Assembly: GCA_021161545.1 (NCBI GenBank)
Contig: JAGHAJ010000185.1
Location: 1 to 11,038 of the forward strand
DNA length: 11,038 nucleotides
Reading direction: 5' to 3'
From: Synergistota bacterium
GTDB taxonomy: Bacteria; Synergistota; JAGHAJ01
This document shows positions 1 to 7,101 of the stretch, piece by piece. Position 1 is the stretch's first letter, and each line of letters begins with the position of its first letter. The position numbers and the translations under genes were made by a program. The notes under the pieces were generated by a model. The model ran no database searches and was not told where the DNA came from. It saw nothing but the letters and a program-made list of their open reading frames with translations.

Positions 1-1565
1 AGGCAAAGGAAGGTGTTAAGATAGAGAAAGAAAATCAGACGCTTGCCACAATTACGTTTCAAAACTACTTTCGAATGTACAAAAAACTTGCGGGCATGAC
101 TGGTACTGCGGCTACTGAAGCAGAAGAATTTAACGAGATATATAACCTTGATGTATATGTTATTCCAACACATAAGCCTATGATAAGGATAGACCATCCA
201 GATGTTATATACAAAACGAAGAGGGAGAAATTTAATGCTCTCGTGGGTGAAATAGTAGAACTTTATGAAAAAGGCAGACCCGTGCTGGTTGGCACAAGCT
301 CCATAGAGAAATCGGAACTTATAAGTAAAATGTTGAAAAAGAGAAAGGTACCACATCAGGTGTTGAATGCCAAATATCACGAGAAAGAAGCAGAGATTAT
401 AGCACAAGCTGGTAGGCTTAAAGCTGTTACTATTGCGACAAACATGGCAGGAAGGGGAACAGATATACTACTTGGTGGGAACCCTGAGTTTCTTGCAAGG
501 ACAATGTTGAAGAAGAGAGGTAAAAAACTGGAAGAGGTTAGCAAGGATGAATGGAAGGTGGCTTTTGGGGAGGCGAAGAGGGTAACGGAAGAGGAACACA
601 AAAAGGTTGTAGAACTTGGAGGTTTGCACATTATAGGTGCACAGAGGCATGAATCAAGAAGAATAGATAATCAGTTGAGAGGAAGAGCAGGAAGACAGGG
701 AGACCCTGGTTCTTCGAGATTTTATCTATCTTTGGAAGACGATTTGTTGAGGTTGTTTGGTTCGGATAAGATATCTGGTTTGATGGAGAGGCTGGGTATG
801 AAGGAAGGTGATGCGATAGAGCATCCTTGGATATCAAAAGCCATTGAAAATGCGCAAAGAAAGGTGGAGGAAATGCACTTTGAGGCGAGAAAGTATTTGC
901 TTGCCTATGATAATGTCATGAACAGTCAGAGAGAGGTTATATATAATGAGAGAAGATTAATATTACAATCAGATGACCTCTATGAGCACATCTTGGAGGT
1001 AGTTTCTGATGTCATATACAATATGCTTGAGCTGTATGTGAATCCTCAGCTCAAGCATGATGAATGGAATATAGATGGTCTATTTGCGCGTGTAGAAGAT
1101 GTCTTCCCATTTTCTCCTCCGTTTGCTAAGGAGGAAGTGGAAAATTATACTATAGATGAGTTACATGATATGCTTTTCAACGTAGCAAAGGAGTTTTATG
1201 CGGAAAAGAGACAGAAAATGGGTATTGAGATATCAAAGGAGATAGAGAAGATGGTAATGTTGCAGATTGTGGATATGAAATGGAAAGACCACCTGCATGC
1301 AATGGATGACCTTAGACAGGGTATAGGATTGCGAGCATATGCTCACAAGGACCCACTTGTAGAGTATCAGATAGAGGCTTACAATATGTTTGAAGAGATG
1401 GTAGGGAATGTAAAAGAGGATACGGTAAGATATCTCTTCCATATAGAGTTGGTTGAAAGGCAACCAAGGCCTGCCAATGTTTACTTTCCTGACCATATGC
1501 CTTCTGCACCACGTAGAGCTTCACATAGGTCTAAGAAAAGGAAGAAGAAAGCGCGTAGGAGGTAG
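1..1565 (+). CDS. secA: Preprotein translocase ATPase SecA, C-terminal part (5' end outside window)
   Basis: SecA is the motor ATPase that drives unfolded preproteins through the SecYEG channel at the cytoplasmic membrane. The reading frame is open from base 3, before the first Met at 75, so the gene begins upstream. About 520 residues are visible, and the N-terminal nucleotide-binding and most of the preprotein-binding region are missing. Visible in order: the segment leading into the second ATPase domain (QTLATITFQNYF, then KLAGMTGTA), VLVGTSSIEKSE, ATNMAGRGTDILLGG (about 436-480), QLRGRAGRQGDPGSSRFYLS (about 672-733), the scaffold/wing region with LAYDNVMNSQREVIY, and the late helical segment WKDHLHAMDDLRQGIGLRAY (about 1281-1340). 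The usual C-terminal zinc-binding motif (CxCGSGKKYKxCHG type) is absent. The protein instead ends in a strongly basic tail, SKKRKKKARRR. The stop lies 4 bases before the next gene. Identification is certain; the loss of the zinc tail is read directly from the sequence. Confidence 0.98.
   Translation, partial: AKEGVKIEKENQTLATITFQNYFRMYKKLAGMTGTAATEAEEFNEIYNLDVYVIPTHKPMIRIDHPDVIYKTKREKFNALVGEIVELYEKGRPVLVGTSSIEKSELISKMLKKRKVPHQVLNAKYHEKEAEIIAQAGRLKAVTIATNMAGRGTDILLGGNPEFLARTMLKKRGKKLEEVSKDEWKVAFGEAKRVTEEEHKKVVELGGLHIIGAQRHESRRIDNQLRGRAGRQGDPGSSRFYLSLEDDLLRLFGSDKISGLMERLGMKEGDAIEHPWISKAIENAQRKVEEMHFEARKYLLAYDNVMNSQREVIYNERRLILQSDDLYEHILEVVSDVIYNMLELYVNPQLKHDEWNIDGLFARVEDVFPFSPPFAKEEVENYTIDELHDMLFNVAKEFYAEKRQKMGIEISKEIEKMVMLQIVDMKWKDHLHAMDDLRQGIGLRAYAHKDPLVEYQIEAYNMFEEMVGNVKEDTVRYLFHIELVERQPRPANVYFPDHMPSAPRRASHRSKKRKKKARRR
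1557..1562 (+). promoter_or_regulatory. Shine-Dalgarno AGGAGG inside the secA stop region
   Basis: A perfect AGGAGG is formed by the last two arginine codons of secA, directly before its TAG stop. It sits 7 bases upstream of the GTG at 1570. This fixes the start of the downstream exported protein and rules out the longer frame opening at 1453. It also makes translation of that gene likely to depend on ribosomes finishing secA. Confidence 0.85.
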
Positions 1566-1569
1566 TGCC

Positions 1570-3246
1570 GTGAAGAAGATGTATAGCATGCTTATCGTTG
1601 TATTGGTGATTTTAGGGATTTCAGTGTCGTCGTTTGGAGCTTCTAACGGTGTGTTACTCCAAAAGAAGGTTGATATTGTTTATCGCATAGATGGGAAGAT
1701 GGTAAGAAATGTGTTGCTGAAATATGAACCATTTAACGATAAGGGGATTGCATTTGTATCCAACCTTTGCTTTGATAGTACCCCACTCGTGAAGACAAAA
1801 GTCCTTGATGTGAAGGTAAATGATAGGAAGGTACATTATAGGTTGGTGAAGAAGCCGTACCCCGCACCATATGATAGCTATATAAGGTATATGATACTGC
1901 TTGACAGCCTTTCGCCACTTGATATTGTTACGGTAAAGTACCAGCAAGTGTTTAAGTTTGCTACCGATGGCTATTTTTGGGGAGAGGAGAAGTTGAGTGA
2001 TGGTGTTAAAATAAAAGAACTTTACATTAGGTTAAGGTTACCTGTGGGCGTTAATTTGAGGTACAATAGACCTAATGGTTTTTCTTTCTCAGATGAGAAG
2101 GAGGGAAATATAAGAGTAATTACTATTAGAGCTGAGAATACATCTCCCTCAACAGAAGGTACTGCTTTGTTTGTGTATTCCTCTTTTTCCAGCTGGAAGT
2201 CGCTAAGCAGGTGGATAAGGTCTAAGGTAGAGGATGTACTTTCTAAGACCCTTTCCAAGACTGCACTATTAAACATGGATCCTCTTGGTGACAAATATGG
2301 GGTGATAAATAAAATAGTGGAGGAGTTAAAATGTGTGAGAATACCTGTTGGCGAAGAGCTGCCGCTTATAAAAACACCGCTTGTTGTCTGGAAGCAAAGG
2401 AGAGGTTCCTTAATAGATAGTAGTGTATTTGTCCTTTCAGTTCTCAAGCAGCTTGGTATAAACTGTGATTACTTGTTCACAGGAGAGGGATATTTTCTCA
2501 AACATTACCCGCCTTCTCCTGCAGTGCTTGAGAAGATGTTGGTAAGGTTTACTGTGGGTGGAAAGGTTAGGTGGTATGTGCCACCTTATAACATTTACTA
2601 CGAGGATTATCCTTCTGCGATAGAGCAGGGGAAGGAGGCATTAATGTCCGTTTCTATTCAGAATCTTCCACTTTCTCCTCCTGAGGAAAATTATAACGAA
2701 CTCGTTGCTCATCTGAATCTTTTTACTGATGGTTCTGTTAGTGGGGATGTGGATATGAGCGTGGCAGGATACTGGAATGAGATAGGGTATAACTGGTTAA
2801 AGCACTATTCATATAGTGGAAAAGTAAAAAAAGCAGAGAGGGGATACGAATACAAAGCAAAGTATGTGGCTGAGTTTTCAGGAAATAAGGCGGTCCTTAC
2901 TGTACCTGCGTTTAATTGGAGTTTTTTGGATAGACTGAAAGGGCAGTTACATGTTAGTGGCAGTGGTGAGAATCTTATATTACCTTCAACATTTATGTTG
3001 AAGGAAGTTATAGAGATATCTTTGCCTAAGGGATATAAAATTGGATATATACCAAAGGGTATAGAGATGTCATATGATGTAGGTTATCTGAAAGTGGTAT
3101 TTGATAACCTGGGGCATAGTGTGAGGGTGGCTGTAATTTTGAAGGTATATAAGAGGGATATAGATGCTGATGCGGCGAAGCATCTTGCTCTTATGTTTGC
3201 AGTTATGCGTAATAGACTAAGGCGTAATATACTTTTAGCAAAGTAG
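1570..3246 (+). CDS. Exported DUF3857/transglutaminase-like protein, apparently catalytically degenerate
   Basis: This 558-residue protein has unknown function. The GTG start at 1570 is chosen from the AGGAGG 7 bases upstream. It gives a clear signal peptide: a basic start (VKK), hydrophobic core at about 7-17, and likely signal-peptidase I cleavage after SSFG (residue 23). There is no lipobox Cys, so it should be released outside the membrane. The layout resembles DUF3857 proteins: an N-terminal beta-rich part (about 25-230), a transglutaminase-like core (about 250-350) and a C-terminal beta-rich part (about 375-530). GSLIDSS (279-285) followed by VLKQLGINCDYLFT matches the family pattern G-D-C-K-D-K-A…LL…G(I/V)…vL. 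HLNLFTDGSVSG…AGYWNE resembles the post-core segment. The expected Cys falls on Leu281, and His and Asp seem to fall on Lys322 and Val337, so it is probably a non-enzymatic fold. The family call rests on pattern recognition and needs a profile search. It lies between secA and argS. Confidence 0.6.
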   Translation: MKKMYSMLIVVLVILGISVSSFGASNGVLLQKKVDIVYRIDGKMVRNVLLKYEPFNDKGIAFVSNLCFDSTPLVKTKVLDVKVNDRKVHYRLVKKPYPAPYDSYIRYMILLDSLSPLDIVTVKYQQVFKFATDGYFWGEEKLSDGVKIKELYIRLRLPVGVNLRYNRPNGFSFSDEKEGNIRVITIRAENTSPSTEGTALFVYSSFSSWKSLSRWIRSKVEDVLSKTLSKTALLNMDPLGDKYGVINKIVEELKCVRIPVGEELPLIKTPLVVWKQRRGSLIDSSVFVLSVLKQLGINCDYLFTGEGYFLKHYPPSPAVLEKMLVRFTVGGKVRWYVPPYNIYYEDYPSAIEQGKEALMSVSIQNLPLSPPEENYNELVAHLNLFTDGSVSGDVDMSVAGYWNEIGYNWLKHYSYSGKVKKAERGYEYKAKYVAEFSGNKAVLTVPAFNWSFLDRLKGQLHVSGSGENLILPSTFMLKEVIEISLPKGYKIGYIPKGIEMSYDVGYLKVVFDNLGHSVRVAVILKVYKRDIDADAAKHLALMFAVMRNRLRRNILLAK

Positions 3247-3247
3247 T

Positions 3248-3253
3248 GGGGGG
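3248..3253 (+). promoter_or_regulatory. G6 ribosome-binding site of argS
   Basis: Six consecutive G lie 7 bases upstream of the ATG at 3261, between the stop of the exported protein and argS. A G-run can pair with the CCUCC of a standard 16S tail using one G-U pair. The spacing supports the ATG at 3261 over the in-frame ATG at 3273, which would be 19 bases away. Confidence 0.6.
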
Positions 3254-3260
3254 CTTTTAG

Positions 3261-4931
3261 ATGGTAATTGATATGAGAGGTAAGATAGTTCAGAGGCTGC
3301 AAGATGTCCTTAAAGGGTTTAAAAAAGATGGTTTGCTGGATGAGATACCAGAAGTAAAATTGGAAAAACCTTCGAACATTCAGTTTGGGGAATGGAGTTC
3401 CGCGATAGCTTTTCATGTTGCAAAAAGGGTTAGGAAAAGACCTATAGAAGTAGCGAGGGAGATTGCCAGTAGATTGAGGCTTGATGATTTGCCTGTTGAA
3501 GCAGTGGATGTTGCTGGTGGTGGATTCTTGAACTTCCGTATGAAAAAGGAGTGGTCGTATAATGTTCTAAAAACGATAATAGTTCAGGGAAAGGGCTACG
3601 GTAGCTCTAATGTGGGGAATGGGAAGAGAGTTCAAGTAGAGTTTGTTAGCGCTAATCCCACAGGTCCTCTCCATGTTGGACATGGAAGAGGAGCAGCAGT
3701 AGGTGATACTCTTGCAGCCATATTAAAAAAGGCAGGTTATGATGTAGAGAAAGAGTATTACATAAATGACGCAGGGAATCAAATGAAAAATCTGGGTGCG
3801 TCTGTTCGTGCAAGGTATATGACGCTTTGCGGTATTGATACTGAGCTTCCCGAACAGGGATATAGGGGTAAGTATATATGGGATATAGCTTCAGAGATAA
3901 GAGAGAAAGAGGGGGATAGATTTGTAAGTATGGACGAGGATGAGAGTCTTGAGTTCTTTACTATGTATGCCAAGGATAAGATATTGAAAGGAATAAAAGA
4001 TGACTTAGGGGAGTTTGGGGTTAGATTTGATGTTTGGTTTAGTGAGAAGGACCTGTATGACAGCGGGGAGGTGGAAGATAGTCTTCGCTTTTTGGAGAAG
4101 AGGGGATACATTTATGAAAAAGGTGGAGCAAAGTGGTTTAGATCCACGGCATTTGGAGATAATAAAGATAGAGTAGTTATAAAGAGTGATGGAACCACTA
4201 CATATTTGGCGTCTGATATTGCATATCACAGAAATAAATATATGCGCGGTTTTCAGTGGTTAATAGATATATGGGGTGCAGACCACCATGGTTATGTTCC
4301 CAGGATGAAAGGAGTTATAGAAGCACTGGGATTTGATCCAAAGAGTTTTGATGTGTTATTGATTCAATTTGTGAACTTGCTGAGAGATGGAAAACAGATC
4401 TCCATGTCAACAAGAGCAGGAGAATTCATAACCCTGAGAGAGGTTATAGATGAGGTAGGGAGAGATGTTGCAAGATTTTTCTTTATAACAAGGAAGAGCG
4501 ATAGCCACCTTGACTTTGACCTTGAACTGGCAAAGAAGGCATCACTTGATAATCCTGTTTACTATGTGCAGTATGCCTATGCAAGAACCGTGAACATATT
4601 TAGGCAAGCAGAGTTAAGGGGAATAGAATTTCCGAACTTGGAAAGTGTCGACCTTTCTCTGTTGGATAGCGATGTAGAGAGACTTCTTATCAAGAAGCTT
4701 TCTGCATATCCAGAGGAAATAGAGATAGCAGCTCGGGAAATGGCTCCTCATAGGATGTTCTTTTATGTTCAGGATTTGGCATCTTCTTTTCACCACTTTT
4801 ATAATCACTACCGTGTTCTGGGAGAGGAGCCAGGTAAAAGGGATGCCAGAATGGTACTTGTGAAAGCAGTTCAGTATGTTGTAGGTTCAGTGCTTGATAT
4901 TATGGGAGTTTCTGCTCCGGAAAGGATGTAA
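3261..4931 (+). CDS. argS: Arginyl-tRNA synthetase (class I)
   Basis: The enzyme charges tRNA-Arg with arginine using ATP, in the cytoplasm. At 556 residues it is a normal length for bacterial ArgRS. The N-terminal additional domain (about 1-115) carries the typical IQFGEWSSAIAF…VAREIASRL pattern. The catalytic core follows with VEFVSANPTGPLHVGHGRGA, in which the HIGH signature is HVGH (138-141), then EYYINDAGNQM, and ASDIAYHRNKY with WGADHHGYVPRMK before the second signature. The KMSKS loop is the divergent form SMSTRAGEF (Met382), which is common in ArgRS. The anticodon-binding helical domain ends with the family-typical APERM. The next gene begins one base after the stop. Nothing seems missing or broken. 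The ATG at 3261 is preferred because of the G-rich ribosome-binding site. Confidence 0.97.
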   Translation: MVIDMRGKIVQRLQDVLKGFKKDGLLDEIPEVKLEKPSNIQFGEWSSAIAFHVAKRVRKRPIEVAREIASRLRLDDLPVEAVDVAGGGFLNFRMKKEWSYNVLKTIIVQGKGYGSSNVGNGKRVQVEFVSANPTGPLHVGHGRGAAVGDTLAAILKKAGYDVEKEYYINDAGNQMKNLGASVRARYMTLCGIDTELPEQGYRGKYIWDIASEIREKEGDRFVSMDEDESLEFFTMYAKDKILKGIKDDLGEFGVRFDVWFSEKDLYDSGEVEDSLRFLEKRGYIYEKGGAKWFRSTAFGDNKDRVVIKSDGTTTYLASDIAYHRNKYMRGFQWLIDIWGADHHGYVPRMKGVIEALGFDPKSFDVLLIQFVNLLRDGKQISMSTRAGEFITLREVIDEVGRDVARFFFITRKSDSHLDFDLELAKKASLDNPVYYVQYAYARTVNIFRQAELRGIEFPNLESVDLSLLDSDVERLLIKKLSAYPEEIEIAAREMAPHRMFFYVQDLASSFHHFYNHYRVLGEEPGKRDARMVLVKAVQYVVGSVLDIMGVSAPERM

Positions 4932-4932
4932 A

Positions 4933-5208
4933 ATGCGCTTTGGAAAGGTATTATTTTTGAGTTTGGTTAGCTTTATTGTAGGCGTATTTGTCTTTTTATA
5001 TACTTCGGAGTATACTAAGCTCCTGAAAATAAGGAATAGAGCTTTGTGGATACAGAATACCGTTGCTATGTTGAAAAGGAAAAATGATGAGCTTGTGAGA
5101 AAGGTAAAACTGGCAGAAACCCCTTATTATGTGGAGAGCGTTGCAAGAGAATCGCTTGGCATGAGTAGGCCAAATGAAGAGGTTTACTACATAATACTTA
5201 AGAAATAG
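4933..5208 (+). CDS. FtsB/DivIC-like septum formation initiator protein
   Basis: A small bitopic membrane protein of 91 residues that resembles the FtsB/DivIC family. These proteins act with FtsL and FtsQ/DivIB to activate septal peptidoglycan synthesis at the divisome. The N-terminus is short and basic (MRFGK). One membrane helix follows (about 6-23), then a charged segment likely to form a coiled coil (about 28-62, LLKIRNRALWIQNTVAMLKR). The C-terminal motif VARESLGMSRPNEEVYYI matches the A-R-E-x-L-G-M…P-x-E-x-v-y family ending. The start at 4933 follows the argS TAA by one base, with AAAGGA (4921-4926) inside argS as a likely ribosome-binding site 6 bases upstream. A longer frame from 4894 would begin inside argS and add hydrophilic residues before the membrane helix, so I reject it. 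FtsB and DivIC cannot be separated by sequence alone, so no symbol is given. Confidence 0.82.
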   Translation: MRFGKVLFLSLVSFIVGVFVFLYTSEYTKLLKIRNRALWIQNTVAMLKRKNDELVRKVKLAETPYYVESVARESLGMSRPNEEVYYIILKK

Positions 5209-5214
5209 GTGGGG
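5207..5214 (+). promoter_or_regulatory. Ribosome-binding site of trpS
   Basis: AGGTGGGG overlaps the stop codon of the FtsB-like gene and lies 7 bases before the ATG at 5222. The 13-base gap leaves no room for a T-box or leader-peptide attenuator, so trpS seems to be controlled only as part of the operon. Confidence 0.55.
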
Positions 5215-5221
5215 ATATTAC

Positions 5222-6223
5222 ATGGGGAGCAAGAAAACAGTCTTTAGCGGTATGAGACCTACGGGGAGATTGCATTTAGGGCATCTGTTTGGAGCACTTG
5301 AAAACTGGGTGAGTTTTCAGGATGAGTTTAATTGTTATTATTGCATAGTTGATTGGCATGCGCTTACGACTGATTATGAAGACAGTTCAAGAATAAGACG
5401 AAACATAAAGGAACTTTTACTTGATTGGCTGGCTGTGGGGATAGATCCGAATAAGAGTGTGATCTTTCTTCAATCTTCGGTTTCTGGACATGCAGAGCTT
5501 CATCTGGCCTTTTCTATGGTAACGCCGCTCCCATGGCTTGAAAGAAATCCTACATACAAAGAACAGCTAAGGCAGATGGAAGGAAGAGACCTATTTACGT
5601 ATGGTTTTCTTGGATATCCTGTGTTAATGGCTTCTGATATATTACTTTACAAGGCTGAAGTTGTACCTGTTGGAGAAGACCAATCTGCTCACCTTGAGCT
5701 TACCAGAGAGATAGCAAGGAGATTCAATCACTTCTATGGCAATGTATTCCCCATTCCTCAGGCAAAGTTTACCAAGGTGTCAAAACTGCCGGGGACAGAT
5801 GGACGGAAGATGAGTAAAAGTTATGGGAATGCCATAGATATAGCAGACGATGCTGACACGGTACGTATGAAGGTAATGGGCATGTTTACAGACCCTGCAA
5901 GAAAGAGGAAAAAAGACCCGGGGAATCCGAATATATGTGCAGTGTTTATGTACCACAAGATATTCAATAAAGATAGGGAAGAGATAGAGATGATAAATGT
6001 TGAGTGCAGGAGAGCTGGCATAGGTTGCGTTGATTGCAAAAAGAGGCTTTTGAGGTGGATGTTTGAGTACCTTGAGCCTATACAAAATAGACGTAAGGAG
6101 TATGAAAAGGACGAAGGTACCCTTAATGATATACTTATTGAAGGTATGAAAAAGGCACAAGAGGTGGCATCTTCTACCATAGTGGAAGTGAAGATGGCTA
6201 TGGGTATAGGTATTGGGGTTTAG
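5222..6223 (+). CDS. trpS: Tryptophanyl-tRNA synthetase with a [4Fe-4S] cluster motif
   Basis: The enzyme charges tRNA-Trp with tryptophan, in the cytoplasm. It is a class I synthetase of 333 residues, the normal compact bacterial length. The N-terminus has FSGMRPTGRLHLGHLFGAL with the HIGH signature HLGH (18-21). Next come YCIVDWHALTTDY, MASDILLYKAEVVPVGEDQ and HLELTREIARRFN, all typical of bacterial TrpRS. The KMSKS loop is a perfect KMSKS (196-200) in GTDGRKMSKSYGN. The C-terminal anticodon-binding part holds Cys239, Cys262, Cys269 and Cys272, spaced exactly C-x22-C-x6-C-x2-C. This is the motif that binds a [4Fe-4S] cluster near the anticodon region in Thermotoga maritima TrpRS. Most bacterial TrpRS lack it. 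Cluster binding here is an inference from spacing; the enzyme identity is certain. An upstream AGGTGGGG supports the ATG start. Confidence 0.97.
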   Translation: MGSKKTVFSGMRPTGRLHLGHLFGALENWVSFQDEFNCYYCIVDWHALTTDYEDSSRIRRNIKELLLDWLAVGIDPNKSVIFLQSSVSGHAELHLAFSMVTPLPWLERNPTYKEQLRQMEGRDLFTYGFLGYPVLMASDILLYKAEVVPVGEDQSAHLELTREIARRFNHFYGNVFPIPQAKFTKVSKLPGTDGRKMSKSYGNAIDIADDADTVRMKVMGMFTDPARKRKKDPGNPNICAVFMYHKIFNKDREEIEMINVECRRAGIGCVDCKKRLLRWMFEYLEPIQNRRKEYEKDEGTLNDILIEGMKKAQEVASSTIVEVKMAMGIGIGV

Positions 6224-6230
6224 CTGAGAA

Positions 6231-6236
6231 GGGGGG
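6231..6236 (+). promoter_or_regulatory. G6 ribosome-binding site of the HDOD gene
   Basis: Six consecutive G lie 7 bases upstream of the TTG at 6244, in the 20-base gap after trpS. No ATG or GTG in this frame has comparable spacing, so this site decides for a TTG start. Confidence 0.6.
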
Positions 6237-6243
6237 AATATAT

Positions 6244-7101
6244 TTGACGAATGGGGCGAACCCTTTGGTGGAAAAAATAGTTAACAAGGTTAGAGATATA
6301 CCACCACTCCCTCATGCGGTGGTGAAGGCATTAGAGCTTATTAGAGATGCGCGCTCTAATGCCAGTGATGTGGTGAAGGTGGTAAGTCTTGATCAGGGAC
6401 TTACTGCAAAGGTGCTGAAACTTGCAAACTCTGCGTATTATGGTTATTCAAAAAGGATATCTACCCTCAGTGAAGCTATAGTAATATTAGGCTTTAAGAC
6501 GCTGAAAAGCTTGCTCCTTGCTTCTTCAGTTTATAACCTTATGAACAAGGAGCTTGATGGATATGCATTAGAAAAGGGGGAATTATGGAGACATTCTGTA
6601 TGTGCTGCATTTGTTGCCCGTTATACTGCGTTAAAGATTCGATATAGAGATGAGGAAGAAGCGTTCATTGCTGGGCTTATGCATGATATAGGTAAAATTG
6701 TGCTTAGTCAATATGTGAAATTTGGATATACCCTTATAGAGAAAGCCGTTAACGAGAGGAAGATACCTTTTATGGATGCAGAAAAGGAAATCTTTGGTGT
6801 AGATCATGCAGAAGTAGGCATGAAGATTGCAGAGAAATGGAATTTTCCCGAATCACTCGTAGAAGCTATAGGTTATCACCATAAACCTGAGATGGCGGAA
6901 AGACATCCAACTTTGGCTGGCATTACGCATGTAGCGGATGCTATATGTCTTATGATGGGGATAGGGTTAGGAGTGGATGGTTTGCTTTATCCCCTTAATG
7001 GTGAGGTGCTTGAGAAGATAGGACTTTCTGATGGGATAGATAATCTTATCATGGAAGTTAGTGATATGATAGCAAGTGGGGATATGGAGCTTGAGGTATG
7101 A
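6244..7101 (+). CDS. HDOD domain protein with intact HD-type metal ligands
   Basis: This is a single-domain HDOD protein of 285 residues. The family is linked to bacterial signalling and regulation, but the substrate and partner cannot be read here. The N-terminal half has the HDOD hallmarks IPPLPHAVVKALELIRD, VVSLDQGLTAKVLKLANSA and STLSEAIVILGFKTLKSLLL. The second half looks like an HD hydrolase core: His117 (WRHS), His147-Asp148 (LMHDIGK), His188 (DHAEVG), His212-His213 (YHHK) and Asp232 (HVADAI). Many HDOD proteins have lost some of these positions. Keeping all of them suggests that it binds metal and may be a phosphodiesterase or phosphatase (inference). No receiver, GGDEF or membrane segment is attached. 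The TTG start is set by the G6 site 7 bases upstream. The end overlaps cmk by ATGA, so the two are co-translated. Confidence 0.88.
   Translation: MTNGANPLVEKIVNKVRDIPPLPHAVVKALELIRDARSNASDVVKVVSLDQGLTAKVLKLANSAYYGYSKRISTLSEAIVILGFKTLKSLLLASSVYNLMNKELDGYALEKGELWRHSVCAAFVARYTALKIRYRDEEEAFIAGLMHDIGKIVLSQYVKFGYTLIEKAVNERKIPFMDAEKEIFGVDHAEVGMKIAEKWNFPESLVEAIGYHHKPEMAERHPTLAGITHVADAICLMMGIGLGVDGLLYPLNGEVLEKIGLSDGIDNLIMEVSDMIASGDMELEV

Noticed and set aside
1453-1569. Longer N-terminus for the exported protein beginning inside secA
   Set aside because: It would bury the signal peptide and ignore the AGGAGG placed 7 bases before the GTG at 1570.
2022-2447. 141-codon open frame on the minus strand
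   Set aside because: It lies wholly antisense to the exported protein, has no recognisable motif and no spacing logic with neighbours; AT-rich coding DNA often yields such shadows.
4401-4418. Missing canonical KMSKS in ArgRS (SMSTR instead) as a possible inactivation
   Set aside because: ArgRS enzymes often have a divergent second signature, and the rest of the protein is intact.
4894-4932. Longer N-terminus for the FtsB-like protein
   Set aside because: It overlaps argS codons and adds residues before the membrane helix that the family does not have.
5780-6180. Two overlapping minus-strand open frames of about 120 codons
   Set aside because: Both are antisense to the well-supported trpS, and their compositions (Ser/Ile/His/Tyr-rich) look like complements of coding sequence.
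6244-6272. TTGACG as a possible -35 promoter box
   Set aside because: No TATAAT-like box is found about 17 bases downstream, and the TTG is explained as the HDOD start codon.
6300-6323. Inverted repeat ACCACC…GGTGGT with a 12-base loop
   Set aside because: It lies within the HDOD codons for the conserved PPLPHAVV segment, has no T-run, and the loop is long; most likely chance from Pro and Val codons.
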